NCBI RefSeq assembly: GCF_018860965.1
Contig: NZ_JAHKQF010000008.1
Location: forward strand, 1-64,000
Reading direction: 5' to 3'
Origin: Alteromonas sp. C1M14
Lineage (GTDB): Bacteria; Pseudomonadota; Gammaproteobacteria; Enterobacterales; Alteromonadaceae
DNA: 64,000 nucleotides
A model generated the notes under the pieces. The model searched no databases, was not told the DNA's origin, and was given only the letters and a program-made list of their open reading frames with translations. The stretch's first letter is position 1. Each line of letters begins with the position of its first letter. Both the position numbers and the translations under genes were made by a program. Of this stretch, positions 1 to 6,458 are shown one piece after another.

Positions 1-9
1 AAATATTTT

Positions 10-129
10 GTGGCTAACACCCCACTAAGGGGCGATAACACATGGGCTAAAATTAGGAACGAAGTGACGCAGCCCATGTGTTAGCGTCCCAGCGAGCGAA
101 GCGAGTGCCTTGAGTGGATTGTTATGTGC
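10..129 (-). repeat. attC site of cassette 13
   Basis: Imperfect inverted repeat bounded by GTGGCTAAC (10-18) and GTTATGTGC (121-129). The arms around CACATGGGC and GCCCATGTG (about 40 and 75) pair. It lies just downstream of the ORF ending at 149 on the minus strand, as expected for an attC. Confidence 0.85.
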
Positions 130-148
130 GTTTAAAAACAACAGCATA

Positions 149-415
149 TTAACTACGCAGATAACGGACAAATTTAAGCGTTTGTTTGACCGCAAAAAAA
201 GCCATAAATACTACAGCTACTACAGAAACTATAAAAACGAACCAGGTAGGAAAAAAATTTAAAAACCTAGTTTTTCTGCTTACTAGCTCGAAAGCCGTCC
301 CGTTTTGCCATGCTTCGAAAACAGATTTTGACATCCAGCAGGTTGCAATAGTTGCTACCCAGTAAAAAAGAGCTGCTAAAAAAGCAATCTCAGTATCGCC
401 GTTTTCCTTTTGCAT
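149..415 (-). CDS. Cassette 13: small two-TM membrane protein, unknown function
   Basis: An 88-residue hypothetical protein forming the payload of the 13th cassette. Two hydrophobic segments are visible, roughly residues 10-27 and 52-75, separated by a basic loop containing SRKTRF. It ends in a basic tail (KFVRYLRS), so it is probably an inner-membrane protein. The ATG is preceded by a good Shine-Dalgarno (GGAG, 5 nt spacing). The stop lies 20 nt before the attC at 10-129. Nothing in the sequence identifies a function. Other cassettes here also encode short membrane proteins. Confidence 0.7.
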   Translation of the reverse strand: MQKENGDTEIAFLAALFYWVATIATCWMSKSVFEAWQNGTAFELVSRKTRFLNFFPTWFVFIVSVVAVVFMAFFAVKQTLKFVRYLRS

Positions 416-425
416 GTTACTCCAA

Positions 426-516
426 GCACATAACGGTTAACATATGGGGATTTTAGGAGCGCTTTTGGCCGAAGGCCAGCGAGTAAAATTCCCACCATAA
501 TGTTTTTGTTAGTTGC
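426..516 (-). repeat. attC site of cassette 12
   Basis: Boundaries GCACATAAC (426-434) and GTTAGTTGC (508-516) enclose complementary arms (TATGGGGATTTTAGG against TAAAATTCCCACCATA). The stop codon of the DUF4160 ORF sits inside the right boundary. It is one of the shortest attC sites in the array. Confidence 0.82.
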
Positions 517-934
517 CACTTTCATGATACTTCCCTACCGAGCAGTTTGCAGGTCTTGTATTATTCCAAACTGTGATAAGTGCTTTTTTAGCCTTCATAT
601 TGTTAAACCAGTATTCAACCTTTCTTTTTTCTTTATTAGGCAAGCTGCCTTCGATTAATTCACAATTGTCGAGTCTAAATGCTGCTTTTGAATTTGGAGT
701 TACAACATGAAAATGAGGTGGCGGATGTTCATTTGCGTATATTTCAATTTTGAGACTATTTATTCGCTCTACAAGTTGCTTAATTTCTAAAAGAACTGGA
801 CCGTCAGGGTCTAGATCATCTCTGACCAAAGTTTGTGATGAAAGCAAAGAATGTAGATGTTCAGCTAACTCATCTAAAGAATCAAAATCTTCAGGTGAAT
901 CATCATAAAACCATTTTGTTCCTTTAAAAGACAT
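509..934 (-). CDS. Cassette 12: DUF4160-domain protein
   Basis: A 141-residue protein. Its central and C-terminal part (about residues 60-130) matches the DUF4160 pattern: KIEIYANEHPPPHFHV, then a short strand, then an ELIEGSLP motif and a helix ending in a tryptophan region. The first 55 residues are acidic and unlike the minimal DUF4160 protein, so this is an N-terminally extended member. DUF4160 proteins are often encoded next to DUF2442 proteins in toxin-antitoxin-like pairs; no DUF2442 partner is present here. The start has a strong ribosome-binding site (AGGAAGG, 5 nt). The biochemical role is unknown. Confidence 0.8.
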   Translation of the reverse strand: MSFKGTKWFYDDSPEDFDSLDELAEHLHSLLSSQTLVRDDLDPDGPVLLEIKQLVERINSLKIEIYANEHPPPHFHVVTPNSKAAFRLDNCELIEGSLPNKEKRKVEYWFNNMKAKKALITVWNNTRPANCSVGKYHESGN

Positions 935-947
935 AAACCTTCCTGTG

Positions 948-1050
948 GCAACTAACGCCCAAATAATGGGCTAAAAATGGTTGGCTAAAATAAGCGACGC
1001 AGGAGCAAAAGCCAACTGTTTTTAGTCCTGATTAATTTGCTTGTTAGCAC
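948..1050 (-). repeat. attC site of cassette 11
   Basis: Boundaries GCAACTAAC (948-956) and GTTAGCAC (1043-1050), with pairing arms CTAAAAATGGTTGGCT and AGCCAACTGTTTTTAG. It follows the 289-residue ORF, whose stop codon overlaps the right boundary. Confidence 0.85.
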
Positions 1051-1913
1051 TTGTCAGCTTCAGACTTTAAGGAATATTCAATAACTGTTCTTGCCATAAC
1101 ATTTCCTATCTCATATTGGACAATAGCCTGTTTAACAATGGATTCAAGATGCTCCAGTAAAGGCCTCCATTCTCGATACCAGTCAATCATAAGCATTTGC
1201 TCTGTTGAAGTAATAGTATCAATCACTTCGTTTTTGACTTCTGCGTCTGCATTTTTTGTGAAAGCTGTTATAGCCGTGTGAATATACCTCATGTTCCGCA
1301 CTATTGTTTCTAACTTCAAATATGCTTCGTAATCGAAATCATCTCTAACAGAATCAAGCGGATATAATAATTCATTTTTTACATCCTTTTTACGAAAGTA
1401 TCCCCATATTTCCATTATGTCTTTGTGGGGTTGAAATGTTGCATTTGGATGTCTTCCGGTATCATAGTTACTTACGAAACTTTCGATTTCCATATTTATT
1501 CGCTCACGGCACTCTTCGATATAAGGAGTTAACTTTTCTATTTTATGATCTACATACTCTAATACTTTGAATATTTCTGCTGACTTTAGAGATCGAGCCT
1601 GACTTTCATTAGCCTTTTTCATACTCTTAATTTCGGAATACTGAAGCTTTAAATCTCTATTCTGTAACAACGCAGTTACGATAATCCATAAAAAGGCTAA
1701 TACTCCAGCAAACCCAGCCAGTGAATCCCCAATTTCATTCATGTTTTTAGACATGATATTTTTTTCATTAGCAGTAATAATAAAGATCAATACAACCACA
1801 AAGCTAATATAGCTAGGGTAAGTTATTAACTTAGGATTTTTCTTATGAAATTTTTTAAGCATCACCGTGATGTATCTTAAAAGATACTTACCAAATTTTT
1901 TTAACTTATCCAT
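1044..1913 (-). CDS. Cassette 11: two-TM plus coiled-coil protein, abortive-infection-like
   Basis: A 289-residue protein, the largest cassette product here. The N-terminus is very basic (MDKLKKFGKYLLRY). Two membrane segments follow at about residues 34-49 and 66-84 (GFAGVLAFLWIIVTALL). After that comes a helical, charged region starting QNRDLKLQYSEIKSMKKANE and a long cytoplasmic domain. This architecture, a TM hairpin with LAFLWIIVTALLQ running directly into a coiled coil, resembles proteins annotated as putative phage abortive infection proteins. That is a resemblance seen by eye, not a domain hit. The stop lies in the attC boundary. No partner gene is needed within the cassette. Confidence 0.75.
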   Translation of the reverse strand: MDKLKKFGKYLLRYITVMLKKFHKKNPKLITYPSYISFVVVLIFIITANEKNIMSKNMNEIGDSLAGFAGVLAFLWIIVTALLQNRDLKLQYSEIKSMKKANESQARSLKSAEIFKVLEYVDHKIEKLTPYIEECRERINMEIESFVSNYDTGRHPNATFQPHKDIMEIWGYFRKKDVKNELLYPLDSVRDDFDYEAYLKLETIVRNMRYIHTAITAFTKNADAEVKNEVIDTITSTEQMLMIDWYREWRPLLEHLESIVKQAIVQYEIGNVMARTVIEYSLKSEADKC

Positions 1914-1937
1914 ACTAAGAATGCGATCCTTTAAAGA

Positions 1938-2068
1938 GTGCTAACGCCCGTATAAGCGGCACAAAAACGTAGCGGCGTTAAGTTAAAATTGCGAAGCACA
2001 AAAATAAACGCCGCGTAGTTTTTGTGTCCGAGCGAGCCTGCGAGCGACTTGATGCGTTTGTTAGCTGC
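1938..2068 (-). repeat. attC site of cassette 10
   Basis: Boundaries GTGCTAAC (1938-1945) and GTTAGCTGC (2060-2068). Long pairing arms run from GGCACAAAAACGTAGCGGCG to CGCCGCGTAGTTTTTGTGTC, with a short spacer. At about 130 bp it is the longest attC in the window. Confidence 0.85.
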
Positions 2069-2405
2069 CCAACTGCGTAATGTGCAACAGTTCACCCACT
2101 GGCCCCCATAAATAAAATACCTTACCCCATGACTCTTGTTGAACAGGGGTGATTTTTGTTTTGTGCTTTGAGTTTGAGCACAATTCAAATGCTTCGTAGA
2201 TGTCTGAAACGCATATTTGAAGCATAAAATTATTTGCCAAATCTTGGTTGTAAAAACGTTGAAGAAAGAAAAGACAATCGCCGTTTTCAAACAAAGTGAG
2301 ATCGTTTGTAACATACTCTGAACTAAACCCAATTTCCGAGTAAAACGATTTTGAGATTTCGTAGTCTTTACTTGGTACAAATGCTTTTATATCTATTACA
2401 TCCAT
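2061..2405 (-). CDS. Cassette 10: VOC/glyoxalase-fold protein
   Basis: A 114-residue single-module protein of the vicinal-oxygen-chelate (glyoxalase/bleomycin-resistance) fold. The pattern is a beta strand (IDIKAFVPS), a helix with SKSFYSEIGF, a strand ending NGDCLFFLQRF, and a second half with LQICVSDIYEAFE and WGKVFYLWGPVGELLHITQ. The canonical metal positions are not all evident, so it may bind or sequester a small molecule rather than catalyse. The ATG at 2405 has GGAAAG five bases upstream and is preferred over an in-frame TTG at 2417. Similar proteins are common integron cargo, and the ligand is unknown. Confidence 0.82.
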   Translation of the reverse strand: MDVIDIKAFVPSKDYEISKSFYSEIGFSSEYVTNDLTLFENGDCLFFLQRFYNQDLANNFMLQICVSDIYEAFELCSNSKHKTKITPVQQESWGKVFYLWGPVGELLHITQLGS

Positions 2406-2419
2406 GATTCTTTCCAAAG

Positions 2420-2519
2420 GCAGCTAACGCCTAAATAAGAGGCTAAATATAGTGGGCTAAAATGGAGCGAAGCGAACAGCCCGCTGTATTTAGTCCTGCT
2501 TAATTTTCTTGTTATACGT
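2420..2519 (-). repeat. attC site of cassette 9
   Basis: Boundaries GCAGCTAAC (2420-2428) and GTTATACGT (2511-2519). Arms around CTAAATATAGTGGGCT and AGCCCGCTGTATTTAG are complementary. Confidence 0.84.
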
Positions 2520-2814
2520 TTTTACTACTGATTATTAGATTACAAGCACTTACCACATCAACTCGGTAAGACTCTACAATTTCAGCTAACTCTTTATCTG
2601 ATTTAATTAAGAACTCAGCTGAACAAGCTTCTCTAACATGACTTAAAGGTAAATGATCTGTATCAGATGAAATTACACCAAAAACATGAAACTCAGTATT
2701 CCAACATTGACCATACCTTTTATTTCCAATTCGACAAAGATTTATAACTGTATTTAAGTAATCATCATCGCTTTCAAGTAATTTAGTAGCAAGTTTTATT
2801 GCATCATCAGACAT
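2512..2814 (-). CDS. Cassette 9: hypothetical protein, 100 aa
   Basis: A soluble, acidic 100-residue protein with no membrane segment or signal peptide. It appears mixed alpha/beta: an N-terminal helix (SDDAIKLATKLLES), a central stretch with CRIGNKRYGQCWNTEFHVFGVI, an SSDTDHLP loop, then two helices rich in E and K. The central sequence with aligned Cys and Trp looks like a conserved small family, but I cannot name it. The ribosome-binding site is weak. It ends inside the attC boundary, as usual for this array. Confidence 0.68.
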   Translation of the reverse strand: MSDDAIKLATKLLESDDDYLNTVINLCRIGNKRYGQCWNTEFHVFGVISSDTDHLPLSHVREACSAEFLIKSDKELAEIVESYRVDVVSACNLIISSKNV

Positions 2815-2837
2815 TTAATTTACACCGAACTTTAGAA

Positions 2838-2947
2838 ACGTATAACACCTAAATATGGGGCACAAACAGGCAGGCTACAATGGCGAAGCCGCCTGTTTGT
2901 TTGTGTCCCAGCCCGCCTGCGGGCGACATTATTTTTTTGTTAGGTGC
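2838..2947 (-). repeat. attC site of cassette 8
   Basis: Boundaries ACGTATAAC (2838-2846) and GTTAGGTGC (2939-2947). Arms GGGGCACAAACAGGCAGGC and GCCGCCTGTTTGTTTGTG pair. Across the about 100 bp core it differs at only four positions from the attC at 5858-5968. Confidence 0.88.
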
Positions 2948-3419
2948 CGACATAGTCCATTAAACCCATTTTATTTTTAATCCTTTTGGAAAGCGTGTTA
3001 AGCTCATTTTCTCTTTCAAAACCTTTACAGCCATGGTCTACTCGAACGGTTTTATGTTGTCCCGCATATTGAAAAGATAATATGCTGAATGGTTTATGAG
3101 GCACCTTTTTCTTACATTGAGGGTCTACTCCCTCCATATTCACACCATAACTATCTGAAAACAGGGTAAACTGATAACTATCTAATAGTTGCAGTATTTC
3201 TAAAAAGGTATCTGCTGAATTTTCGATTTTAAATGTTCGGCTTACGAAAGTACCATTTTCAATAATAAGCACCGTTGTACCATCACTAAAAATGGTTGCT
3301 TTATAATGTTCCCAGGGTTCCTCAAAGCTAGCTGAAGATATTGTAAATGAGTCGTGACTTGGCTGCTCACAAAACACGTTAAACACTACTAGATAGAGAG
3401 TTAGAAAGATGAACCTCAT
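2940..3419 (-). CDS. Cassette 8: exported protein, possibly DUF6438-like
   Basis: A 159-residue protein with an apparent Sec signal peptide (MRFIFLTLYLVVFNVFC, cleavage probably near residue 18). The Cys at 17 is not in a convincing lipobox. The mature part reads as beta-rich, with a YKATIFSDGTTVL strand pair, a helix near TFLEILQLLDSY and a C-terminal FSYAG-like strand. That order resembles DUF6438 proteins, but this is a tentative match. Two cysteines (PQCKKK and HGCKGF) could form a periplasmic disulfide. The start has AAAGGG seven bases upstream. The function is unknown. Confidence 0.72.
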   Translation of the reverse strand: MRFIFLTLYLVVFNVFCEQPSHDSFTISSASFEEPWEHYKATIFSDGTTVLIIENGTFVSRTFKIENSADTFLEILQLLDSYQFTLFSDSYGVNMEGVDPQCKKKVPHKPFSILSFQYAGQHKTVRVDHGCKGFERENELNTLSKRIKNKMGLMDYVGT

Positions 3420-3432
3420 TTGAATCCCTTTA

Positions 3433-3544
3433 GCACCTAACTTTTAAATAAGGGGCGCAGACATGTGGGGCATAATGGCGAAGCCGCCCCGCGTGTATGC
3501 GTCCCAGCGAGCGAAGCGAGTGACTTAATTTTTTTGTTAGGCGC
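3433..3544 (-). repeat. attC site of cassette 7
   Basis: Boundaries GCACCTAAC (3433-3441) and GTTAGGCGC (3536-3544). Arms GGGGCGCAGACATGTGGGGC and GCCCCGCGTGTATGCGTCCC pair. Its lower part (CAGCGAGCGAAGCGAGTG) recurs in the attC at 10-129. Confidence 0.85.
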
Positions 3545-3548
3545 GCTA

Positions 3549-3830
3549 CTAAACTGTTTCATATAGTTTTTGCTCCACTTGATGGTAAGCATTAATTTGA
3601 GATACTACGCTGCTTACCTCATCAAATGAGAATTTTGAACCGAAGTACAATATATATTTCTGATTTTCATCATCCATAACCCTGAACTCACAATCAACAT
3701 CAAATTTTTCAATTAGCACATCATCTATGTAATCAATATGTTCGTAATCTAAAAGCTTGATTGCAGCGCCATACTGAGTATCTTGAAAAACTGTTATTTC
3801 TGAAAGTAGATACTGAAATTGATTTAACAC
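3549..3830 (-). CDS. Cassette 7: hypothetical acidic protein, 93 aa
   Basis: A 93-residue acidic soluble protein with no recognisable domain. Aromatic and acidic residues dominate (YEHIDYIDD, FDVDCEFRVMDD), followed by a helix at the C-terminus (FDEVSSVVSQINAYHQVEQKL). The reading frame opens with GTG at 3830, directly inside the cassette after the recombination point at 3844, and no strong Shine-Dalgarno is seen. Its position and lack of competing frames make it the likely payload of this cassette. The function is unknown. Confidence 0.6.
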   Translation of the reverse strand: MLNQFQYLLSEITVFQDTQYGAAIKLLDYEHIDYIDDVLIEKFDVDCEFRVMDDENQKYILYFGSKFSFDEVSSVVSQINAYHQVEQKLYETV

Positions 3831-3835
3831 TCTAG

Positions 3836-3925
3836 CTACCTAACGTTAAGCGAACCGGCACAAACCGTGGGCTATCATGCGCAGCAGCCCACGGTTTGTG
3901 TCCGATTGCGCGTTTTGTTAGCCAC
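3836..3925 (-). repeat. attC site of cassette 6
   Basis: Boundaries ACCTAAC (3838-3844) and GTTAGCCAC (3917-3925). Arms CGGCACAAACCGTGGGCT and AGCCCACGGTTTGTGTCCG pair almost perfectly. This is a compact site of about 90 bp. Confidence 0.84.
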
Positions 3926-4219
3926 ACTAGCAAACTGTCGCGGCTTGCCGCCAACAAATGCTAAAACTGCCGATTGCATTAATATATTGGCTTTTACTTT
4001 ATGACAACCTAGGGATATTTGAAACCACCTTTGTTGTTTTAATTGACCTTTGAACGGATGCTGAAAAAAGAGAACCCTGTTAGGTAGACGATTAAGTAGT
4101 ACAACTAACGTTGCCGACACTGATTTAGGCAAGTGGTTGAATGTGGCTAAGAAACGTGAAGCTACAAACGGTTGAGCATAATTAAAACCTAACTGCTGAT
4201 ATTTACCTGAGAAATCCAT
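3875..4219 (-). CDS. Cassette 6: hypothetical basic protein running into its attC
   Basis: A 114-residue basic protein. The ATG at 4219 has a good Shine-Dalgarno (AGGG about 6 nt upstream), and it is the only substantial minus-strand frame in this cassette. The composition is odd: hydrophobic patches (SATLVVLLNRLP, SAVLAFVGG) mixed with many K, R and Q, and a Phe-rich middle. The last 16 or so residues are encoded by the attC itself, since the stop at 3875 lies 50 bp inside the repeat. I do not recognise a family, and it could be a spurious frame. Confidence 0.45.
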   Translation of the reverse strand: MDFSGKYQQLGFNYAQPFVASRFLATFNHLPKSVSATLVVLLNRLPNRVLFFQHPFKGQLKQQRWFQISLGCHKVKANILMQSAVLAFVGGKPRQFASVANKTRNRTQTVGCCA

Positions 4220-4243
4220 TCTCTACCCTGATTGATGCTTATG

Positions 4244-4355
4244 GTGGCTAACACCCACATAAGGGGCAGAAACACGTGGGCTAAAATATGGAGCGAAGCG
4301 ACAGAGCCCACGTGTTACTGTCCCAGCGAAGCGACTTAATGTGTTTGTTATATTC
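4244..4355 (-). repeat. attC site of cassette 5
   Basis: Boundaries GTGGCTAAC (4244-4252) and GTTATATTC (4347-4355), with arms AGAAACACGTGGGCT and AGCCCACGTGTTACTG. It resembles the attC at 10-129 in boundary and stem sequence. Confidence 0.85.
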
Positions 4356-4424
4356 GTTCCAAACACATCCTTGATGGCGTTTACCAAGGTTGTTGCAACT
4401 TAATAGCATACTTCTATTATCGTT

Positions 4425-4736
4425 TTATGTGTTAAATGCTTTATATAAGAAACCACTAAATGCAATAAGTAACAGAGCGTGTAACGCAATAGCTAATATG
4501 AAAAGGCTTGAGCAAGTTTCTTTAACATGTTCATCATCTATGGAATTCCATTTTCGCGTAAGAAGGAACTTTAAAAAGGCTACATTGTTAGAAGGCGTGC
4601 TGTTCATGAGCAGGGAAGGTGAGCCTATACTTTTAAAAGTCTCTGTATGATTTTCTTCTAAATAATGAAAAAAGTTCCTGCACAGAGCCATCCAGCACAG
4701 CACTGCCGGTATCAGTAAAACGAATAGGATTTCCAT
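4425..4736 (-). CDS. Cassette 5: small two-TM membrane protein
   Basis: A 103-residue protein. One hydrophobic segment lies at the start (ILFVLLIPAVLCWMAL, about residues 3-18). The second is near the C-terminus (LFILAIALHALLLIAFSGFLY, about 78-98). Between them is a soluble loop of some 55 residues, so both termini should lie on the same side of the membrane. AAGGG lies at a good distance from the ATG. The stop is 70 bp from the attC, leaving a longer untranslated tail than in other cassettes. The function is unknown. Confidence 0.68.
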   Translation of the reverse strand: MEILFVLLIPAVLCWMALCRNFFHYLEENHTETFKSIGSPSLLMNSTPSNNVAFLKFLLTRKWNSIDDEHVKETCSSLFILAIALHALLLIAFSGFLYKAFNT

Positions 4737-4748
4737 GGTATCCCTTAA

Positions 4749-4850
4749 GAATATAACGCCACGTTAAGCGGCAAGTAATAGCTGGTTAAAATAGCGAGGA
4801 ACGAGCAACAACCAGCTGTTAATTGTCCGTTTGAACGCCTTGTTATGTGT
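4749..4850 (-). repeat. attC site of cassette 4
   Basis: Boundaries GAATATAAC (4749-4757) and GTTATGTGT (4842-4850). Arms GGCAAGTAATAGCTGGTT and AACCAGCTGTTAATTGTCC pair. Confidence 0.83.
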
Positions 4851-5262
4851 ATTTGCTTGTTTCTAATAGAATTTCATTTATTTCATGTTTTAATGCAAGG
4901 TCTGAAGATGACTTTGCAGCCTCATTTGCAAAATTAGCAAACTCCCAAGATTTATTAAACTCTTCCAATTCTTGGTATTGACATGCAATTGCTAAATTAA
5001 TAGATGCAATGTACTCAATTAAGTTAGATTTTTTTGCAAGTTCTAATGCTTTAAAATAAATTGATAGTGCTTTTTCATTATTTGTATACGTAAAGTCACC
5101 CAATGTCTCCCATTGAAAAGGATGATCTAAAGGTGTGCCTTCGTGCGTTTCGCAAATATCTCGAATTGCATCATAAGCACCACTCTCTGAATTACTGTCC
5201 ACAGCATTTACAATTTCTAAAGCTAGTAGATGAATTTTTTCATGATGAGGAGGTCGATTCAT
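4843..5262 (-). CDS. Cassette 4: TPR-like helical protein
   Basis: A 139-residue soluble protein that looks entirely alpha-helical. The segment FQWETLGDFTYTNNEKALSI and the next two helices (IEYIASINLAIACQYQELEE and WEFANFANEAAKS) have the spacing of tetratricopeptide repeats: small residues at the inner helix positions, aromatic at the turn. TPR domains bind other proteins or peptides, so a host or phage protein partner is likely, but no ligand can be inferred. The ribosome-binding site is weak (ATAGAGT). The stop codon overlaps the attC boundary. Confidence 0.72.
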   Translation of the reverse strand: MNRPPHHEKIHLLALEIVNAVDSNSESGAYDAIRDICETHEGTPLDHPFQWETLGDFTYTNNEKALSIYFKALELAKKSNLIEYIASINLAIACQYQELEEFNKSWEFANFANEAAKSSSDLALKHEINEILLETSKYT

Positions 5263-5269
5263 ACTCTAT

Positions 5270-5381
5270 ACACATAACGCCCCAGTAAGGGGCAAATGCT
5301 TGCCCGCGAAAATAGCGGCAGCGCGGGCGAGTATTTGTCCCAGCGACCGAAGGGAGCGAGCTTGACTGGTTTGTTAGGTGA
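5270..5381 (-). repeat. attC site of cassette 3
   Basis: Boundaries ACACATAAC (5270-5278) and GTTAGGTGA (5373-5381). Arms GGGGCAAATGCTTGCCCGCG and GCGCGGGCGAGTATTTGTCCC pair strongly. Confidence 0.86.
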
Positions 5382-5841
5382 CATTAGCGCTCCGGACTTT
5401 CCTGTAACGCATAGCAAGAATTGTAAGAATGCCACATAAAATACCGGTGCTAATTGCTCCATTTAGACCAAAAGAAACTACAAGCGGGCGCAAGATAAGC
5501 AAATGAATAATAAGCGCTGGTATTAATGCAATAGCGAATACTTTCAGCTTAACCGTTGATTCAAAAGGAGAGTTGCAGTGTGGACATACTTTTTTCTTTC
5601 CCCACTTATTGGCAGTTTTAGAGAAGAAACCTATTTTCTCTTCACAGGTTGGACACTTAAAGAACTGTTCGTTTGGTTCAAAATTATCTTCAAGCGTCTC
5701 TAGGCTACTTTTCTCTAATGGTTGTCGCGAAATTAATTCGCCTTTTATTCGCTCTGCTCGGTCTGGAAAGGCTTCTTTATCTATATTGGCTAGTGCATCT
5801 TCTAGCTCTGTAATCGAATACTCTGAATAATTTGGTTCCAT
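5374..5841 (-). CDS. Cassette 3: zinc-ribbon membrane protein
   Basis: A 155-residue protein. Residues 1-60 are acidic and helical. A zinc ribbon follows at about 62-90, with paired motifs CPTCEEK and CPHCNSP (two CxxC knuckles 22 residues apart, enough to bind one zinc). A hydrophobic hairpin then lies at about 98-140 (VFAIALIPALIIHLLIL and GAISTGILCGILTILAM), ending in a basic tail. The predicted topology places the zinc ribbon in the cytoplasm. A strong AAGGAG precedes the ATG. The four cysteines are intact, but the function is unknown. Confidence 0.75.
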   Translation of the reverse strand: MEPNYSEYSITELEDALANIDKEAFPDRAERIKGELISRQPLEKSSLETLEDNFEPNEQFFKCPTCEEKIGFFSKTANKWGKKKVCPHCNSPFESTVKLKVFAIALIPALIIHLLILRPLVVSFGLNGAISTGILCGILTILAMRYRKVRSANVT

Positions 5842-5857
5842 CTATTAAATTCTCCTT

Positions 5858-5968
5858 GTCACCTAACACCTAAATATGGGGCACAAACAGGCAGGCTATA
5901 ATGGCGAAGCCGCCTGCGTGTTTGTGTCCCAGCCCGCCTGCGGGCGACATAATTTTTTTGTTAGCTGT
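5858..5968 (-). repeat. attC site of cassette 2
   Basis: Boundaries CACCTAAC (5860-5867) and GTTAGCTGT (5960-5968). Its core is almost the same as that of the attC at 2838-2947 (about four differences in 100 bp), although the ORFs upstream of the two sites are unrelated. Confidence 0.88.
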
Positions 5969-6323
5969 CATTGTTTAAACTGCCTCTGAAGCTTTTAAAA
6001 AGTCGAAGAAGACTAACAGTAAGTAATACGATAGCTAATGACGGGGAGTAAACCACTAACAACTCTGTTAAAGACAACGTATCGTTTTCCTGATAGCTAT
6101 ACTCTGATACGACGCCGGATAGGATACTTAGAATCAGTACAGTTATACAAGAGTAGACAAGCAGCCGAGAATCTTTGGAGTTAATGCGATGATTTAACTT
6201 AATTGAACTTACTAGCAAAGCGATGAAGCAAACACAGATGACAAGGGCATCTATAGCGTAAAAAAGAAATTCCAGTAAAGTAAAACCGTACATTTCATAT
6301 ATTACTTCCTCAAAAAATTCCAT
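5961..6323 (-). CDS. Cassette 2: three-TM membrane protein
   Basis: A 120-residue protein with three hydrophobic helices, at about residues 13-40 (LLEFLFYAIDALVICVCFIA...), 53-72 (LLVYSCITVLILSILSGVV) and 87-107 (LLVVYSPSLAIVLLTVSLL). It has a basic C-terminal tail (RLFKSFRG), and the N-terminus is acidic. The SD sequence AGGA lies nine bases before the ATG. There is no recognisable family. Together with cassettes 1, 5 and 13 it makes small membrane proteins the commonest product type in this part of the array. Confidence 0.72.
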   Translation of the reverse strand: MEFFEEVIYEMYGFTLLEFLFYAIDALVICVCFIALLVSSIKLNHRINSKDSRLLVYSCITVLILSILSGVVSEYSYQENDTLSLTELLVVYSPSLAIVLLTVSLLRLFKSFRGSLNNDS

Positions 6324-6345
6324 TTAACTTAATCCTAAAACCTGA

Positions 6346-6456
6346 CTGCTAACTTTTCAATAACGGGCGCAGGCGCGTAGGGCATAATGGCGAAGCCGCC
6401 CTGCGTGTATGCGTCCCAGCGAACGAAGTGAGCGAGTTAATTGAGTTGTTATGTGC
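6346..6456 (-). repeat. attC site of cassette 1 (attI-proximal)
   Basis: Boundaries CTGCTAAC (6346-6353) and GTTATGTGC (6448-6456). Arms GGGCGCAGGCGCGTAGGGC and GCCCTGCGTGTATGCGTCCC pair. It resembles the attC at 3433-3544 in stem and lower-arm sequence. Confidence 0.86.
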
Positions 6457-6458
6457 GT

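Noticed and set aside
1931-2380. A 149-residue minus-strand frame covering the VOC cassette
   Set aside because: It overlaps the VOC-fold frame, runs through the attC, and has a composition of a shadow frame (many C, S, T and no domain logic).
4390-4650. An 86-residue plus-strand ORF in cassette 5
   Set aside because: It is antisense to the two-TM protein and opposite to every other cassette ORF; the minus-strand frame has a better ribosome-binding site and TM pattern.
1-6456. Repeats interpreted as a CRISPR array
   Set aside because: Units are 90-130 bp imperfect palindromes with diverse sequences, spaced by ORFs of 250-900 bp. This is an attC/cassette layout, not short identical repeats with short spacers.
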